Of a DNA stretch of 64,000 nucleotides, positions 13,094 to 27,500 are shown one piece after another; within the stretch, counting starts at the first letter, position 1; each line of letters starts with the position of its first letter. Below the pieces are notes generated by a model. The model had not been told where the DNA came from. It saw only the letters and a program-made list of their open reading frames with translations, and made no database searches. The DNA comes from Anopheles merus (taxonomy: Eukaryota; Arthropoda; Insecta; Diptera; Culicidae): NCBI RefSeq assembly GCF_017562075.2, contig NC_054082.1, positions 6,605,550 to 6,669,549 of the forward strand, in the 5' to 3' direction. The translations under genes and the position numbers were made by a program.

Positions 13094-15184
13094 CCTCCGG
13101 AACAGCGAAAGGAAACAAACATGACAGCAGCAATCTTGTCTTCTTTTTTTACGATGGCCCGCCACATGTACCATCGCTCTTGGTATTGCTTCAGCATTTC
13201 AATTACGTTTTTTCTCCCCTTTCCCTGCTGGTTCCGATATCCTCCATAAACCCCCCCCCCCCAGTGACAAAGTATGATGTTCGTGCTGCGGAAATGATTT
13301 GAAAACGATCTTGCCTGCGGTTGACTTTTATGGGACCCCTCGCACAATGTGACCCTTTTGCAATGCCACCTTGCCAATTGCGCGCACCTCCTTTGTTGCA
13401 CCCTTTTTCCAAGCCCCCCTTGCACTCTGAGTCCCTCTCTTTCTCTCTCTTTTTATCTCTGTCTCTCGTCAAACAAGAAGCAGGCAGTTTTCCTGTTCGA
13501 TATCGTACAGAACACACTCCAGTACTGCTCTGACTCTGACGAGGGGGAAAAGCCATGTTCCAGATCGGTTCCCGACAGTGCGGAACTTCTCCCCCCTCCC
13601 TCCCCTCTTTCCATCAGCAGCAAGTACTACTTCAACAAGCGGAAAAAGGATAATATACGAACACTCGACAGCAAAAGGGGTAGCGAGTCCGTGTGTGAGT
13701 GCCGCCGGGTGTCGTTCAAAAAAGCAACCACGACGAGATTGGGAAACTGCTCATTGTATTTGGGAAAGCAAAAGCATATGTGCGTGTGTGTCTGTGTGCA
13801 ATGAGCGAGAAAGAATGTGTCTGGAAAAGCTATGGCGCTATCTCTGTTTTCGCGTCGCTCCCCCCACCACACGCTCTCTTGTTTTTGTACATAAGACCAA
13901 GACGGAACATTCGCCCGGCGGGGAAATTTTGACCGTGTCTGGAGTGCAGAATAAATAAAACAAAACCCCACCGATGGAGCGAGAGAGCGGGAGAGAGAAA
14001 GACAGAGAGAGAGAAAGTGTGTGTGAGTGTGTGGGTAGTGGAGTAGAGTCACAAAACCATACATGGCGGACACGGCGGCCGTGACGATGGGACGATGTTG
14101 CGGTACCGTTGATTGAGTTGAAAGGTGTCAAGTACCTCACGGTCACCTCTTCCTCTACCTTCCCACACGGTGCTCTTCCTTACCGCACCCTCATACACCA
14201 TTTTTCTTCGGGCATTACATGCTGGAAAATCGAAGCAACACATACACACACACACACAAAAAACGGCTCGCTTTTGCTGCAAACGAACCGAAACGAACCG
14301 AAAACTAACCTGTCGCAGGGCGCGCGGTGGTTACACACCTCTTTCTTGCTCCTTGTTTTTTTGGTGGGTCCACCTCGCTCCTCTCCTCCCCACACTGGTA
14401 CACCAGGTACCAGCGGTGATGGGGACCGGAAGTCGAGCCGTACGGGAAGCGGAAGCGGGTCGTGAAAATGTGGCAACACAAATTCTCGGATGGAAGATTT
14501 ATTTAATGGTCTTTTAAGTTACTGGCACACAGAAAGACACTGACACCCAGCCGGAAGTAGCATAGCAATGGGAATGGGATGGGGAGGGTATTGTGAGGGG
14601 TATGTTTTACCAGCACCGAAAACGAACCCAGCGCGTGTCGTGTGCTGTGAAGGGGGAGAAAACTAATCTACCACAATGCCAACCAAGTGTGCAATAAGTG
14701 ACAAAGCGACAAGTTGTTGACCGTACGTACTCACACATACGTACTCCATCCCATACACCCATACCTCACACTGTGTGCAAATTATGTTTCGCCACCTTGG
14801 CTGTTGGGGCCATTTGGCCAATTTTCACACTCCCTGACCGAACGAACACCAACCTTCCTACGCCCACGGAAAACCACTAACTGGACGCGCTGCCGGTGGG
14901 TTTTGTTGGGTTAGTTTCGCTTACACTACACTTGTGGAGGACGACACCATTGCTAGCCGAAAGGGGGTAGTGGTTTTCCCTCCCTATGTTTCTATGTGTT
15001 TGTGTGAGTGTGTATGCAGAACCGAGTTTCTTTTTTAACAATTGCCAGGACCTTCATTAGCAGTGTCAATGGTGAAAACACGACATATTCATGTTAGCAC
15101 ATGAAAGTGAGGGAAGCGACAAGCGAAGGAAATGGCGCCGAGCAGTAGCATAATTCTTTTCCCTTTCGGCCAGTACATTACAGT

Positions 15185-15192
15185 GTCCATAC
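15185..15192. repeat. Left 8-bp target-site duplication of hAT-like copy 1
   Basis: GTCCATAC here is repeated exactly at 15588-15595 on the other side of the element, which indicates a fairly recent insertion. Confidence 0.85.
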
Positions 15193-15587
15193 TAGTGATG
15201 GGTAAAGTTTGCAAAAACCCACTCCAGATCCGACTCCAGATCCGACTCCGATACTTTCTTAACCAACTCCAGAAGAGAGTTCCATCCAGCATTATTCGGA
15301 GTCGTTTGGGATCGTTTGGAGACGCCCGCAGTTGGAATCATTCGGAGTCGTCTGGAGACGCCCGCAGTCGTCTGGAGACGCCTGCAGTCGGAGTCATCCG
15401 GAGTCATCCGGAGTTGTATGGAACTATCCGGAGTTATTCGGAGTTATCCGGAGTCGTCCGGAGTCGTCTGGAGTCCGTACAATTTCTAGCAGAACTGGTG
15501 GTTCCGATTTTGTCGGAGTTGGAATAGGACTAACAACAGCCGGAATCGGATCGGAGTCGTGGGTGTGCTCCAGAGCGCACATCACTA
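15193..15587 (+). mobile_element. hAT-like non-autonomous DNA transposon (MITE) with internal minisatellite, copy 1
   Basis: The 395-bp element starts TAGTGATGGGTAAAG and ends GCGCACATCACTA, so the outer 8 bases form a perfect terminal inverted repeat. It is flanked by a perfect 8-bp direct repeat GTCCATAC at 15185-15192 and 15588-15595. An 8-bp target duplication with TAGNG-type ends is the signature of the hAT superfamily. The middle is a diverged tandem array with a unit close to GGAGTCATCC. There is no transposase, so it depends on another element for movement. Confidence 0.85.
15291..15480. repeat. 10-bp minisatellite array inside hAT-like copy 1
   Basis: About 19 diverged units close to GGAGTCATCC or GGAGTCGTCT. 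The unit is the reverse complement of the one in the larger copy at 59381-59990. Its shorter length accounts for most of the size difference between the two elements. Confidence 0.85.
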
Positions 15588-15595
15588 GTCCATAC
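15588..15595. repeat. Right 8-bp target-site duplication of hAT-like copy 1
   Basis: GTCCATAC matches the left flank at 15185-15192 in all eight positions. Confidence 0.85.
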
Positions 15596-18500
15596 TGCTC
15601 AAGTAGAAAGTACGCACGATGGTAGAACGAACTGTTTGAGTAGCAATTAGTGCGGGTTTCTGTTAGGTTTGCCGACAGACGAAAGATTAATAGTGTGTTT
15701 TCAATTTCACTAACAAATTCAACAACATTTTACTGATATTGTTTCTTAGCGTTAGAGTTAATTTATAGACAGAATTATGTTCGGTTACATGTTTTCCTCG
15801 TAACTTTCAAGTGTCTAATTCTTGTACGTATATATCAATTACAATTCGCAACTGTATTAGCTAAAATATATTTGCTGAGTGTCCGTGGTTCGCGAGGGGT
15901 ATTGATTCAAATTAGTATCATCGCTACACGTTAACAAGCTTCTCCACTTCACACAACCACTCTCCCAACCAACCAACCAGCAACAGCAACACAGTGAACT
16001 TCAACGACCTTTTTACCGGATTATATTGCCACCTTCCAACCACTTGCTGTTTGCCATTTGAACCCTATTTATGCACCCGAAAGTTGCTCACCATTTAACC
16101 CAATCGACGAAACAGCGCAGCCAACCCTCACTCCCTCCCCCAACTGACCCGAAGCCCTGGGAGTTATTGACTCGTTTTTACTGCCCTGTCTCCTACAGCT
16201 TTGCACGAACGACCTGACCAATTTCAGCGCCAAAAACACACCCTCACCCTCTGCTTCCTCACGCACCGACACATTCCTGGAGTAATAATAATGACATTCC
16301 AGTTAAAAGTGCAACCCGATCCCCATGAGCGGGTTTGCTGCTGCTGCTGCTGCTGCTGGGCAAAGTGTTGTGACATTCGGGCGACGACAGGAAAGGCGAC
16401 AGGCAGGTGCGCAATATGAGCCTTTTTCTCACCCCCATCCCATCTCCAGGGCAGCATAAATGCGGACTAATTGGAATATTCATCCCTACACCAAATGATG
16501 TAGGGGGAGCAGGGGCGGAGCGGGTACGTACTACGATTATTTTATGACCACAACGACACAGTCAACACAAGCAACGGAGGAGACTTACCCCAGCCCACAC
16601 CATTCATATTTCGGGAGTCGGGATATTAATACTTCAACATATATGTACGTAAGTGGGCAATAAGTTAGCAGAAGGACACCACAACGCCGTTCGGGGTTTC
16701 GGGAAATCTGTTGCTACATTTCGCACCAAAATTGGGCTTTTTTCCCTTCCAGGTCAAAGCCCACACTGGCTTATTATTATTGCTGAGAGACAATTAAGTA
16801 GTTGGAGGAGATTATGCATACATTTGCACAAAGCGGAGGGGTGTGGATCGATGCAATGATTTGAGTGCCGCTTCGGTACATGGAGTGCGGTCGGAATCGC
16901 AACAATTGTGAAGCGTTCCTTGCTTTCATATGACGCGGTAATTATTATGCGTGCTTGTGCTGCTGTAAACGAGAGCAACCATCTGCATACCAAGAGAGTT
17001 GATTTGCGATTGTTAGTACGAATGTTTTAACATTGTTTTCATAATACTTATCACAATATATCAACAACAATGCTTCATTTTTATGACAAGTGAAATAAGC
17101 GATAATCCTCATTTGTTTCGATTTTGCAATACGATCACCGCCAGGATTATCAATCGTAGACAACAATCCACAACTCAACAACAATTCAATCAATATGATC
17201 AATAGTTCCCTTATCTCGTTAATAATGCGATAAATCGCACACATTCAATAAACAGCAGAAAATTCAATTCTATCAAAACGAAGCATTTCACAAATTACCG
17301 GTATTATCGCCTAATGGACTCTGATCTGCTTATCCTTTGTCTACTTTCAACTACACGCGGCATTTGGGAAAGTGAAATGTAAACCGACAGTATTAACATT
17401 CGCCACTGCTCCTGCCAGATACGTCTTACGAGCCACCATATCAACATGCCTCCCCCCCAACGACACTCTGGGGGATAATTTTTACCTCCTGCCAGTCCTG
17501 CCGGCACTCAAGCAGAGACACAACAGTAAGGCAAACTTTGTCTCGGGGTGTCTCTCTTAAACACTGCTTCGTCGTAATGGGGCGTAGCGCAACTATACTC
17601 GGTAATCTCGATGTAAACAGTGCGCCCCTGCGGGAAGAACCAGAGAAGCACGGCGGCAAATGCAAACTTCTAACAACAATGCAGCACAACATCCTCCCCC
17701 GGACAACACAGGCTCCAGCAGACGAGGTAGCAACTTTGCCGGACAATGTTTCAATTTAGTCAGCAGCCGCATTATACACTGTCACACATTTTTCCACCTT
17801 CCGGCTTCGTGCCAGCACACACACACACACACCCGCCCACAGAGACGTTGCTTCGTGTTGAATCCCTCCCTGCCAATAAGTGGACAAATGGAGTTTGTTC
17901 GTGTTGGCAAAATTACTTCCTTCGACAACAGGGATAAAGAAAGCGGGCAGAACGATAAAGAAGGATAAGGTGGCGTAATCATAGCTCGTAAAGTGAATAA
18001 AATAGGGTAAGAATAATAGATAGCGACAAAATGGAAACGTTGAATGCTTCTCCACAACACGCCAACTAGCGATGTGGGAAATGCGATGAATGTAAGCCAC
18101 GAAGTAGAACAATATAGTTAAATAAAATCACTAAAATATGTAGGTACTATTACGTCTTCTTCTCTCAATGGAGAGAATTTATTTGTTCTTGGGCATATGC
18201 TGTATACATATGTCCAATAATGATTATGTGATACTCATTATAAGATATATTGAATCTGTAATAAGAGGAGATGTTCTACAGCAATTAAAATACATCATCT
18301 CAATCAAGAATCAAACTCACGCCGTGCTGATTTACAAACCGGAGACGCTGGCCATGAACCAAACTTACTGTTGGAAAACAATACGCAAACAGTCAACAAG
18401 AAAGAACATCGTGCCACGTAAACCATCATATGTGTGCAAGAGTTATTTTACATAATTTGAAACAATTACAGTAATATAAATAATACCATCTCAATATTGT

Positions 18501-21500
18501 AAAACAAATCAGATCCAATTCTATATTGATTCATTCAATGTAATCAACACTTCAGCATTATAGCCGCTCCCCTGCGTTCTGTTATGGTAGCTATTGATCA
18601 TTTTGCTGCCTCGTCAGCCCGTCGTTTGCGTCGGGATATAAAGAGACCACAAGGACGCAAAGTCTTCACACGCAAAACGAGCGTCGGTCAAAAGCTCGTT
18701 TCCCTTCTTTGCACCAGTAGCTAGCTTTCGAGTGTTACTACTGTGTTCGCTCTTATCGATTCTCTCGCATTAGAGCTCGTTCGGTCAAATGGTCCCCCCA
18801 TCTCTTGCTCTGCGCTCCACCGTGTGTATGGATACGTTTTTCTCTTTGTTGAACTTTTGGCCCAAAGGACCTGCCTCTCTGTCCTCCGAACTAAACTCTT
18901 CCCTTGCCCACACTCTCTTATAGCACCGTGTATGTGTGTGTGTATGGCTGTGTCTCTTTGCTATTGCGTCGCCTAATTGAATCGCCGACGATTGTTCCCT
19001 CCCTGCCTCCAGGACCCGAACGTGTACCGGTCACACATTACCACCAGAGCTTGCATGTTCAGTTCGGGTTCTCCCCTCGCGCACTGTTGGTCTTTGAGCT
19101 TATCACCTTAAGCTCCCCTCGGCAGTACGCCAAAGCGCAAATCACTTCCTTCTCCACCTACGTGTTGTGCTCGTCGAACAGAAATGGCTCATTGGCAAGA
19201 TTGAGGTTACTGGTTACGTGTACCGTTTCCCAGCACATACACACACATGCCATCACTCCTGTGTATGGCTGCTACAAAACACTTGCCCAGAATGTTTGCC
19301 CAAGGATAAAGTGGCGTACGAAACATGAACGATAACGACATCGTCTGCTCGTTGCGGTGTAGAGCACAGTGTGCACGAGAACCTTTCGCTGGACGAGCGA
19401 TTGAGCCACATCGGAAGAAGCCCGTGTGAAGGTCCCCAAGCATCGGGGTCGTCTATAAGAGCTCCTGCCACTCCTCCATCGGAAAACAGCAGCAATGCAC
19501 ATACATGGATCGAAAGCCGGTGATCCGAGACGGAAAAACGGAACGAGCGCAGCACAGTGGACACAATGGTGCTATTGGACGCCGGACGCCAGGGACGAAG
19601 CGGTACCAGCGAATGGTGCTGCGAGGAACCGAAAGAGAATATTGTCGTTCTCGATAGCATCTTTGGTCGCTGATCCTGGTCAACACTTGGCCAAAGGACA
19701 CACGCTCTTATCGCACGTTTAGCCTTTTACTTGATTGGAACACGTCCGGTTTTGCTGTTCGGGTGGTGCCGGGGGAGGGCGCCTCTCTCCCTCACTGCTC
19801 TCGCCCTTGAGCGCACCCGGTGTGGTCAAATTGAGTTAAATGTTTCAGTTCATAAGCCAGTCGCATTATGTCGGATCAAATCAAGCGCAAATGACTCCCG
19901 CAACCTACCCCGTAGCACTTGGGTCGATATCGATGGTGCCCGGACAAGGGTTGGATCAATACCTCTTTTGGAGCGATCATACACGCCACTAGGAGAGGAG
20001 GGATAGAGAGTCTCTTGCTGGCAGATGAATGTTACAGGATTGGGTACATCAATTTATATCGATTTTGGAACGATAAGCATCATTAGAATGTGCATGCATA
20101 CCCATCTGGAGAGGGCATGCATCACAACAAAGCATGTAGAACATAAACCTTAAGAAAGCATGTTGCCACCAGGCATCGATAGTACATTGAGCGCTAAATT
20201 ATTCCGTAAACAATACGATCAAAATAGTTGCAGATGTAAATTGAACCAGATGAGTATTGATTTAGAAAAGGCACTTCTCGTGTAGCCTTAAGCGTAGGCA
20301 TTGTTGTCTCGTACACACTAGCACGTTTTGACTACCACACTAACACACCAACCATTCCCCATAAATCATCCGTAACCATAACAGCAACAACGGTATATCC
20401 TAAAATTTGCAAAATATTTCCTCTTACATGAGGTAATCAAGATCAATCCCACAGAAAGCTTGCGTAACATCGTCCTAACTCCAAAAATTTACACGAGTGG
20501 TCCAAAAAACAGAAAACAGGTTGATAAAAAATGCACGCACTTTGCCCGCATCCTATTTCGGGGGCACACCACTTCTCGGCGATCGATACGCATCGAGAGA
20601 GCGGGCACAACAGCAGAACAAATTTCCCATTTGTGTTGAAGAAGCATTCAATCCACTGACATACGACTGCTTCTGCTAGCTGTGCAGCGATGTGCGCTGC
20701 TCTACTCTGCACACTTTCATGCTGTGTCTCTTCTTTTTTACGCTTCCCAACTTTTAACAATCTAAAGGTCGCGTTACCAAGTGGAGGCGCATTTTTTCCC
20801 TGTTTGATAGGATTTTTGGATATCGAATGACTTTCTCTCGCACTACTACTCGACGCACAGCTTTCCCAGCGTCGTCTGTATGGTGCAACCCATCGTCATC
20901 AGCAGAACGCGCATTGTAGCTCCGAGTTATCATTAACCAACGTACAGATTCTCGGTACATACACCGTGCGCGTACGCCATGGCAACCGAATTCTGCGTAC
21001 TGCTGTGAACTGCAATGGTGGTGCACTGGATTGTACCAAGAATGTCCCGGGATTCCAGGGGCAACTGCAACCAACGATGCGATGACGACTTCCGGAAAAT
21101 GGTCAAATTGGTTACGGGTATAGAGGGGTGTGGATACAAGGCCTCCATTCCAGCGCAGTACGCTGGTGAACAGGTCTGACACCAGCGTGATTGACAAGTT
21201 TTGAGAATTATTCATCCAGTGGAATCACTATTTAAATGTATTTTGTTTTGAATGCAATTCTCATTTGCGAAGAAATCTTTATTACTTTCTCCAAAAATCC
21301 TTATTTAATGTTTTACCAATTATTTTGGATATTATTACATCTTTCCCAATTCCAAAGACACTGGATATGCAAGCGAACTGTGTGCAATGTTTGCCCTGCC
21401 AAACCTAATGCCATGTTTTCCGTGTTCTGAAGATGGGATGATCTGCTAGGGACGAGCTCTAAAGCCGCCAGTTCTCAGCACTGAACGCGCGGGGCAATGT

Positions 21501-24500
21501 GAGTTGTGTCTTTCATCTTTTTCGTGCATTGACACCCGGGATGCTGCTGCCAACGTGTGTCGTTCGAAACAGTTTTCATACGAAAGCTTAAGCACTGGGA
21601 CAGCTCTCTAGGCGCGTACACGACCGACGATGGATGGATGAGATATGTCAACCATCCACCATTGTTGTCCGCTCGCACGGGGTTGGGGTCCCTTTTTTGC
21701 ACGGCTCCGGTTTAGTAACGGGTTTGCAAAAGCATTGATATTGGCTTTTAAAATGGTGAAATAACATTGAACCGAAAACATCAAACATATTTTTCGGGAG
21801 AAAACACTACAACGTATAGCAATGTTTAGCATGTTAATTAATTCAATTGCAAATCTAAGCAATACAGTCACCACAAGCATTGATTGACCACATGTAGGCG
21901 AGTAATATACAACCGTCACCCCAAGTCGAATCGGTTGAGTTGGAAACCGGACCAAAGCTACACACGGGATGCTTTCATTCATTCAGAAAGATTTATCTAG
22001 CTTTCATGGAACTATGGTAACAATTTTTACCACATTCATATCCTTCCCACGACTGACACCAATATCGACCGTTTCATTCGGTCGAACCGGTCCTCCTACA
22101 GCACATATTTCGCATATTCCTGTATACACGTACATCAGAAGCCTTTTTCATTTGTGCGCGTGCTGCTGCAAGCAAATGAAAACTAATTAAATCCCCTGAT
22201 TTGATTAGCTATTGTTACGATTGTGATGCTATGCCACTACGCTGGTTGCTGTCTTGTTGCGCCCAACGGAGTTTGCTACGGGAAGAAGCGCACTGCTGCA
22301 CTCGGTGTGCCAGATGTTGGGGTTTTATTGGAATTATTTCTTTACCGGAACTATCCACAGATCATCCATGGCATTCGACTGGGTACATTGATGTTTTGTG
22401 TCTAGTTTCACAGTAAAACATAATTGAAGGGATTGGAATTTATAAAATTGGTTTGCTGAGTAAGTAGACTACTATTACAATTTCCACAAATTGAACCACA
22501 TTCCAGTTGCAACAGCAAAAGGTACCCAACTGGTACAGCAGTTTTAGCACCTTCGCTTCGTGAAATTACGACGCCCGCACACAAACCGCTGGCAGAGAGT
22601 GCCAACATTTTTGAAGTTTCTCAAAAACATTCTGCTGCCATCCCATCAGCCCACAAGCCTTGCCATTCTCAATCGAGGGGAAAAGGAATTTCCAGCAAAC
22701 GCCTTGCAATACACCACGACGTTGGGCAGGCGTAGCAGTAGTGTGTAGTGTCTGCCAACCTACGACCCCCTGCTTTGCCTCCGGCAGGTTCGGGAAGTCC
22801 GGTGGTCGAAGAAGAATTCCGGCCTAGGTTTCAAAGGTTTTCACACCTCTAGCCCCGGAAACGGAAAGCGTGGTGGCGGAAAATATTTCTTACCAGCGTC
22901 TCAAGCATCCAAACACACCAGCCTAGCCCACAAAAGGGGGAAAAAGAAGGTGGATGGGGTGCGGTGGTGGTCGTTTACACATTCTTAGCGAAAATGAGAT
23001 TGTTTGTCGGAGGCAGATTCTAACGCTTGCCACTTGCCGCAAATGGTTTAAACCCCGTTCTCAACCTTTACCTTACGGGGGAAGAAACAGCGGGGAGAAA
23101 AACGGAATTCCTGCCATGATGTTTGAGGCGCAAAGGCGATAGTGTATAGTCTATCCGGAGGGATCCGGAGGGTGAGCGAGACACGGGGAGATAATCATCG
23201 GCAATTAAATGCCCAGCTGTGTCGGGGATGAAGACACTACCGGTTAAAATTGCTGAAACCATTGTCGGTTGATGAACTTTCCCTAAGATTTGTCTTTTCT
23301 AGGTTAGGAGCTGGTAAGATGCGATGATATGACATGATATGGACACCACGAGACACCAGATGCGGCCACAAATCCACTCCAGTCAGATTAAACCATAAAC
23401 CCGTAGGTAATAAATGCGCATAACATTGCTCATATTGCACTTAATCAAACCAATGTAAACATGCATAATCGAACTGTCTTGCAGTGTTGTGTTGATCCTT
23501 TTCGTTTGATCATCATTATCTGGCGCTTCCTAATATCTAACATTGGCACCACATAAAGGTGCCAGGTGCCTCTGCGTGCCAGGCGAATGTGTAGCAGCAG
23601 CGTCAGCACAAAACGTCCGAATCGCGTGTACGGGAACCTTCTGAAAATCTCCCAAGAGAGAGGGAGAGAGAGAGAGAAACGGAGAGCCCATGGTAAGCCC
23701 GGTTGGATCAGTATGCCTAATGCCTGCCCTGCTTCCCGGTACGCTAAAGTGATTACTGCCGCGTGAACGGTAATCAAAGCCAATAAAACACACCAAAGCG
23801 CAGATAATCACAAACACGACGAAAGCGCTAACAACAGGCGCGCGCTCTGCTCTGGTGGTACGCGTACGACTGCCGCCTCCTCGCGTATCCTTACCCCCAT
23901 GAGGACGGGGGGAAAATTGATCCCGTAAAAAGCGGGAAATCACTTTCCAGGGACAAAGAACGGAAACCCTCAAATATCATACACCGACGGTGCGCCGGTG
24001 AGCGCAGTTCATTCCACAGCAAGCTGGGGCGTGCTGAGAGCTGGATAGAGCCGGGTTTATCGGTAAGGCCACCTACCGGTTGGGGCACTTGGGTACGATT
24101 TTCAGCCCGCACACGGACGCGGAATGATTTTTGGACGAACAACATTTGTGCGTTTGAAGAGGCAGAAATCCGAGAGATGGCAAGCGAACCGTACCTAACT
24201 CATCAAGTGTACGAGAGCGCGTGTGTGTGTGTGTGTGCGTTTTGAGGGTTGACGTGAGCAGCGTGTATAATGGGGCGGCTCTAATAAGGATACTCTCTCG
24301 GGTGGGTTTGATTTCATTAGCCACGGTGCAGCCAATTCGAGCAAAAATCAATGTTAATTTCATTTCGATGATGCTCTGTGTGGCATCCATTTTAGTGCCT
24401 TTTGCTACCGCAAGCGTATAGGTTGGTTATAGGTTGATTGAAGAACTTTTAAGGATACTAAGGACATGTATAAGGTGTTCCTTATATTACGGTTGACACA

Positions 24501-27500
24501 AACTCTTGAGAATGAAAGCTCTGACGCGTCGAAAAATGAAGACGTTAATTCAAAATCACTCCCCTAGAATATCTAAAGTGACTCAGCGCACTAGCAAACC
24601 ACATGTGGTCACATTAGGTTTTATGCTTTTATGTCAACCCCCTCCCGCAAAACTCGTGCACATTGAGAGGGTGTATGAAATCTTCTCGCTACAACAATTT
24701 TGATTACAACCCCACTCGTCCCTTAAATTATAACACGCACAAAGACATACGCACACACACACACACCCACTCCATTCAAACATTTTCACCCTCCACAACA
24801 ACAGCAGCTGCTCGGTTTTTTCCGAGTTCCTACACCCCGCGAAATGGCCAAGTTGCTCTTGGTCTTTTTTCATGCAATCCCCTTTTTACCAGCCCCAAAT
24901 GGGTCGTGCAGCTAGGCGGAAACAACACGCAATCCTACACACAACACACACACACACATACAGTGACACGAAACGCGCCTGCCCTACGGACAAAAGAGAG
25001 AACAAAGTGAAAATAAACGCACGCCTAATAACCACCACCGGGTGGTGGGTGCCTTTCGGTACACGCGGCTACTACAAAACCATCCGACTTTTCACGCCCG
25101 TATCTTCGCTTGCGTTTCTATTTTCCCTTCGGCAGCAACATCTCACGCAAAGATGGATTGGGTGGTAAGTGACTCAAACGACCACAAAGGTTGGAAACGC
25201 TTCGGGCACCACAGAGGGAAGCGGCGGCGACGCATCCATCTTAAATGGTCAACTCCGAAAAGTGGAGTCTTCTGCCAGCAGTTTCAGTCCTGGCAGCGAA
25301 TCAACCCAGGCAAACCCACCCACACACACATACAAAGCGTAACAAATTATTCACTAAACATCGCTCTACCCTCGTTCCCTAAACATTACCTTTTTAACAC
25401 ATTTACAGCATCACCTAACCACCACCACCGCCGCCGAAGGGAGATAGGAGGCAAAGTTTTCTGCAACAATCTCCGTAGTCGTCCCTCGCCCTTGCGCTTC
25501 CCAGCGGGTATACTTCAAGAATGGGGAGAGGAGTGGGGGTGGGACAATTCCGGTGAAATATTTATCCCAAACACACTAAACTTCTTCCTGCCTGCTGCTG
25601 CCGCCGCCTTTTTCCGGAACTCTCTTTCGGCACTGTGTTGTGCTGCATGGTTCTGTGTCTTCTTGCGATGATGCCTGCCAAAAGACTACACATTTTATGG
25701 CTTCGCTTTGCGAGAAGATTTGTGGACCCATACGTTCAGCCCACATCTCTCCTTTTGGCTACGGAGCGTGGCAAAACATGTCGTCGGAGATGTTGTGTGT
25801 TTTGCCCCGTTCTTGATGCAAAGGCTGGTGGTTGGTGTAGCTGTGAAGGCGAAGATAGAAAGCTACCGTTTGCCCAATAGCGCTGAGAGCAGTTGTAACG
25901 TGTCCGCCGCCACTATATCTACCCTAATCCTTTCTGATCGCAATTCAGGAAGTGTCCGGCTTCGGAAATAGCTTGTCATAATCCGATAAGATGATTGCTG
26001 CGATGATTGCATAATTCCGGATGGTGGAGGAACAGCTCACACTGCCCTAACGGACTGGTTCTCATTTTAACCACATTTATCAAACGAGACTATTATCATA
26101 AGCTGCAATTCATTCACATCACGGTACATTCCGCAGAACAGTATCTCTGATTCTGCTGATTTATGGAACGATTTTTGAAAACACTGAAAGGACATGTAGA
26201 AAATGATTATCTTGTTTTGTGGCTGATTTTTACTAACCACAGTGCAGCCACACGGAATTGACTGTATTTGTCGCAAATTAATACGCCGATATTTCAGCCT
26301 CCCCACGTAACACAACCCAGCGAAAATTTTAATTCCCATTTGTCGAATCAACACCCTTCGCATATCGCCCCTTCTGAGGTGTGGCGGTGTTTCCCATGAA
26401 TTATAAACTTCACCCACCCGAGCGAGGCAATGGGGCTGGGCGATTGTGCGCGCACAATCTGCACAAATTAGTTCATGTTTTTCCTTCCAGTCTAAACCAT
26501 GGCGGTAATCGATCTTTTCCAAGGCGAAAAAAAGGTGAATACGAAATGAACGCGCACCAAACACTCCGCTCCCTGTGTACTGCGTGGAAAGCCTCAACCA
26601 TCCTCATTCAGCTCACCCCGCCCCTTCCTCCACGAGCTTAACGGCTAGCAGAAGGTTGAAAATCCGAAAAGTTATACAGATTTTTTGGCATTGCTATTTG
26701 TGGGTTGTTGTTGTAGCAAACCAACAAAGACAACCTTATCCTTTTGCTCGTTCGTTCTCTTTCTCTTTCTCTCTCTCCGCTTCTCTTTGTTCCCTCTCAT
26801 TGCGTTTGGTGGGTTCATTTCCACTTGCATCTTTTCCTCCATTGATTGTGTACATGGCGCTTTGTGTGTTTGTGTGCTTCTGACCACGAGCACCAAAGCG
26901 CTATGTTTATGCTTTGTTTGTTTAGCTCCAAGAAACCATCAAATGGATACGGTGTCGACGATATGGCTACTCTCGCCTTCCCTCTACTCTCTCTCTCTTT
27001 CTATTTATTGCTCCCTCTCTCATCCGATACGGGCATCACGGGTATAAGCAAGCGACACCTCACACGCCGCCCCCCACACACACACACCAAATGCGCTAAA
27101 GCGTTCCCCCCGTTTATCCGATTTCGTGTTGTGGTTTTTCTTACCAATTTATGGTAATTTGTACACTCTTTTCGGAGTAATTTGCGCAGACTCTTGTCTT
27201 TCCCCTAAATGTTGCACGGACGCGGGCGACAAGGGAGGGGAAGCGGAGAAGAAAAGGGCAGAGAAAATTGATGGAGATGACGACACATAAACACATCGCC
27301 ACGCACACACCGCACTAGATGATGGCACGTGTGCACACAACGTTTTCCAATTTGCCATCACTGCTCGTCGCACAACAAGAGAAAGCGAGAGAGAGAGAGG
27401 GAGAGAGAGCATCGAGAACAAGTATCCTTACGAAAGGATAAATGAATACCATAGCAGGGCGATGTTGGCAGAAGAAGACGGTGGGTAGAAGGTGTAATAA

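Larger units (their letters stand above)
8901..15184. other. Non-coding flank
   Basis: No supported gene. Contents are the CA tract at 10422-10461, CT tract at 12574-12612, GT tract at 13030-13090, an A-rich stretch at about 11.4-11.7 kb and scattered short CA/CT runs. Long frames near 12.7-13.4 and 13.6-14.1 kb read through CA repeats and are rejected. Confidence 0.7.

Noticed and set aside
12730..13425. 231-codon minus-strand frame
   Set aside because: It runs through the GT/CA tract (TH repeats) and overlaps equally long frames on the other strand; nothing resembles a protein family.
19012..19720. Possible pseudogene with an acceptor-like CTCCCTGCCTCCAG followed by DPNVYRSH
   Set aside because: The frame breaks within about 35 codons and I could not match it to any protein; treated as chance.
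20755..21215. 153-codon minus-strand frame and a 45-codon plus-strand frame (LGTYTVRVRHGNRIL...)
   Set aside because: No domain, no supporting splice sites for a multi-exon model, and alternative frames are equally open. Could be a decayed gene fragment, but I cannot show it.
26067..26597. 176-codon minus-strand frame containing LICADC, a CxxC reminiscent of the gene's modules
   Set aside because: Only one cysteine pair, no PYFPF or QW, no clear splice sites in the needed phase; probably coincidence.
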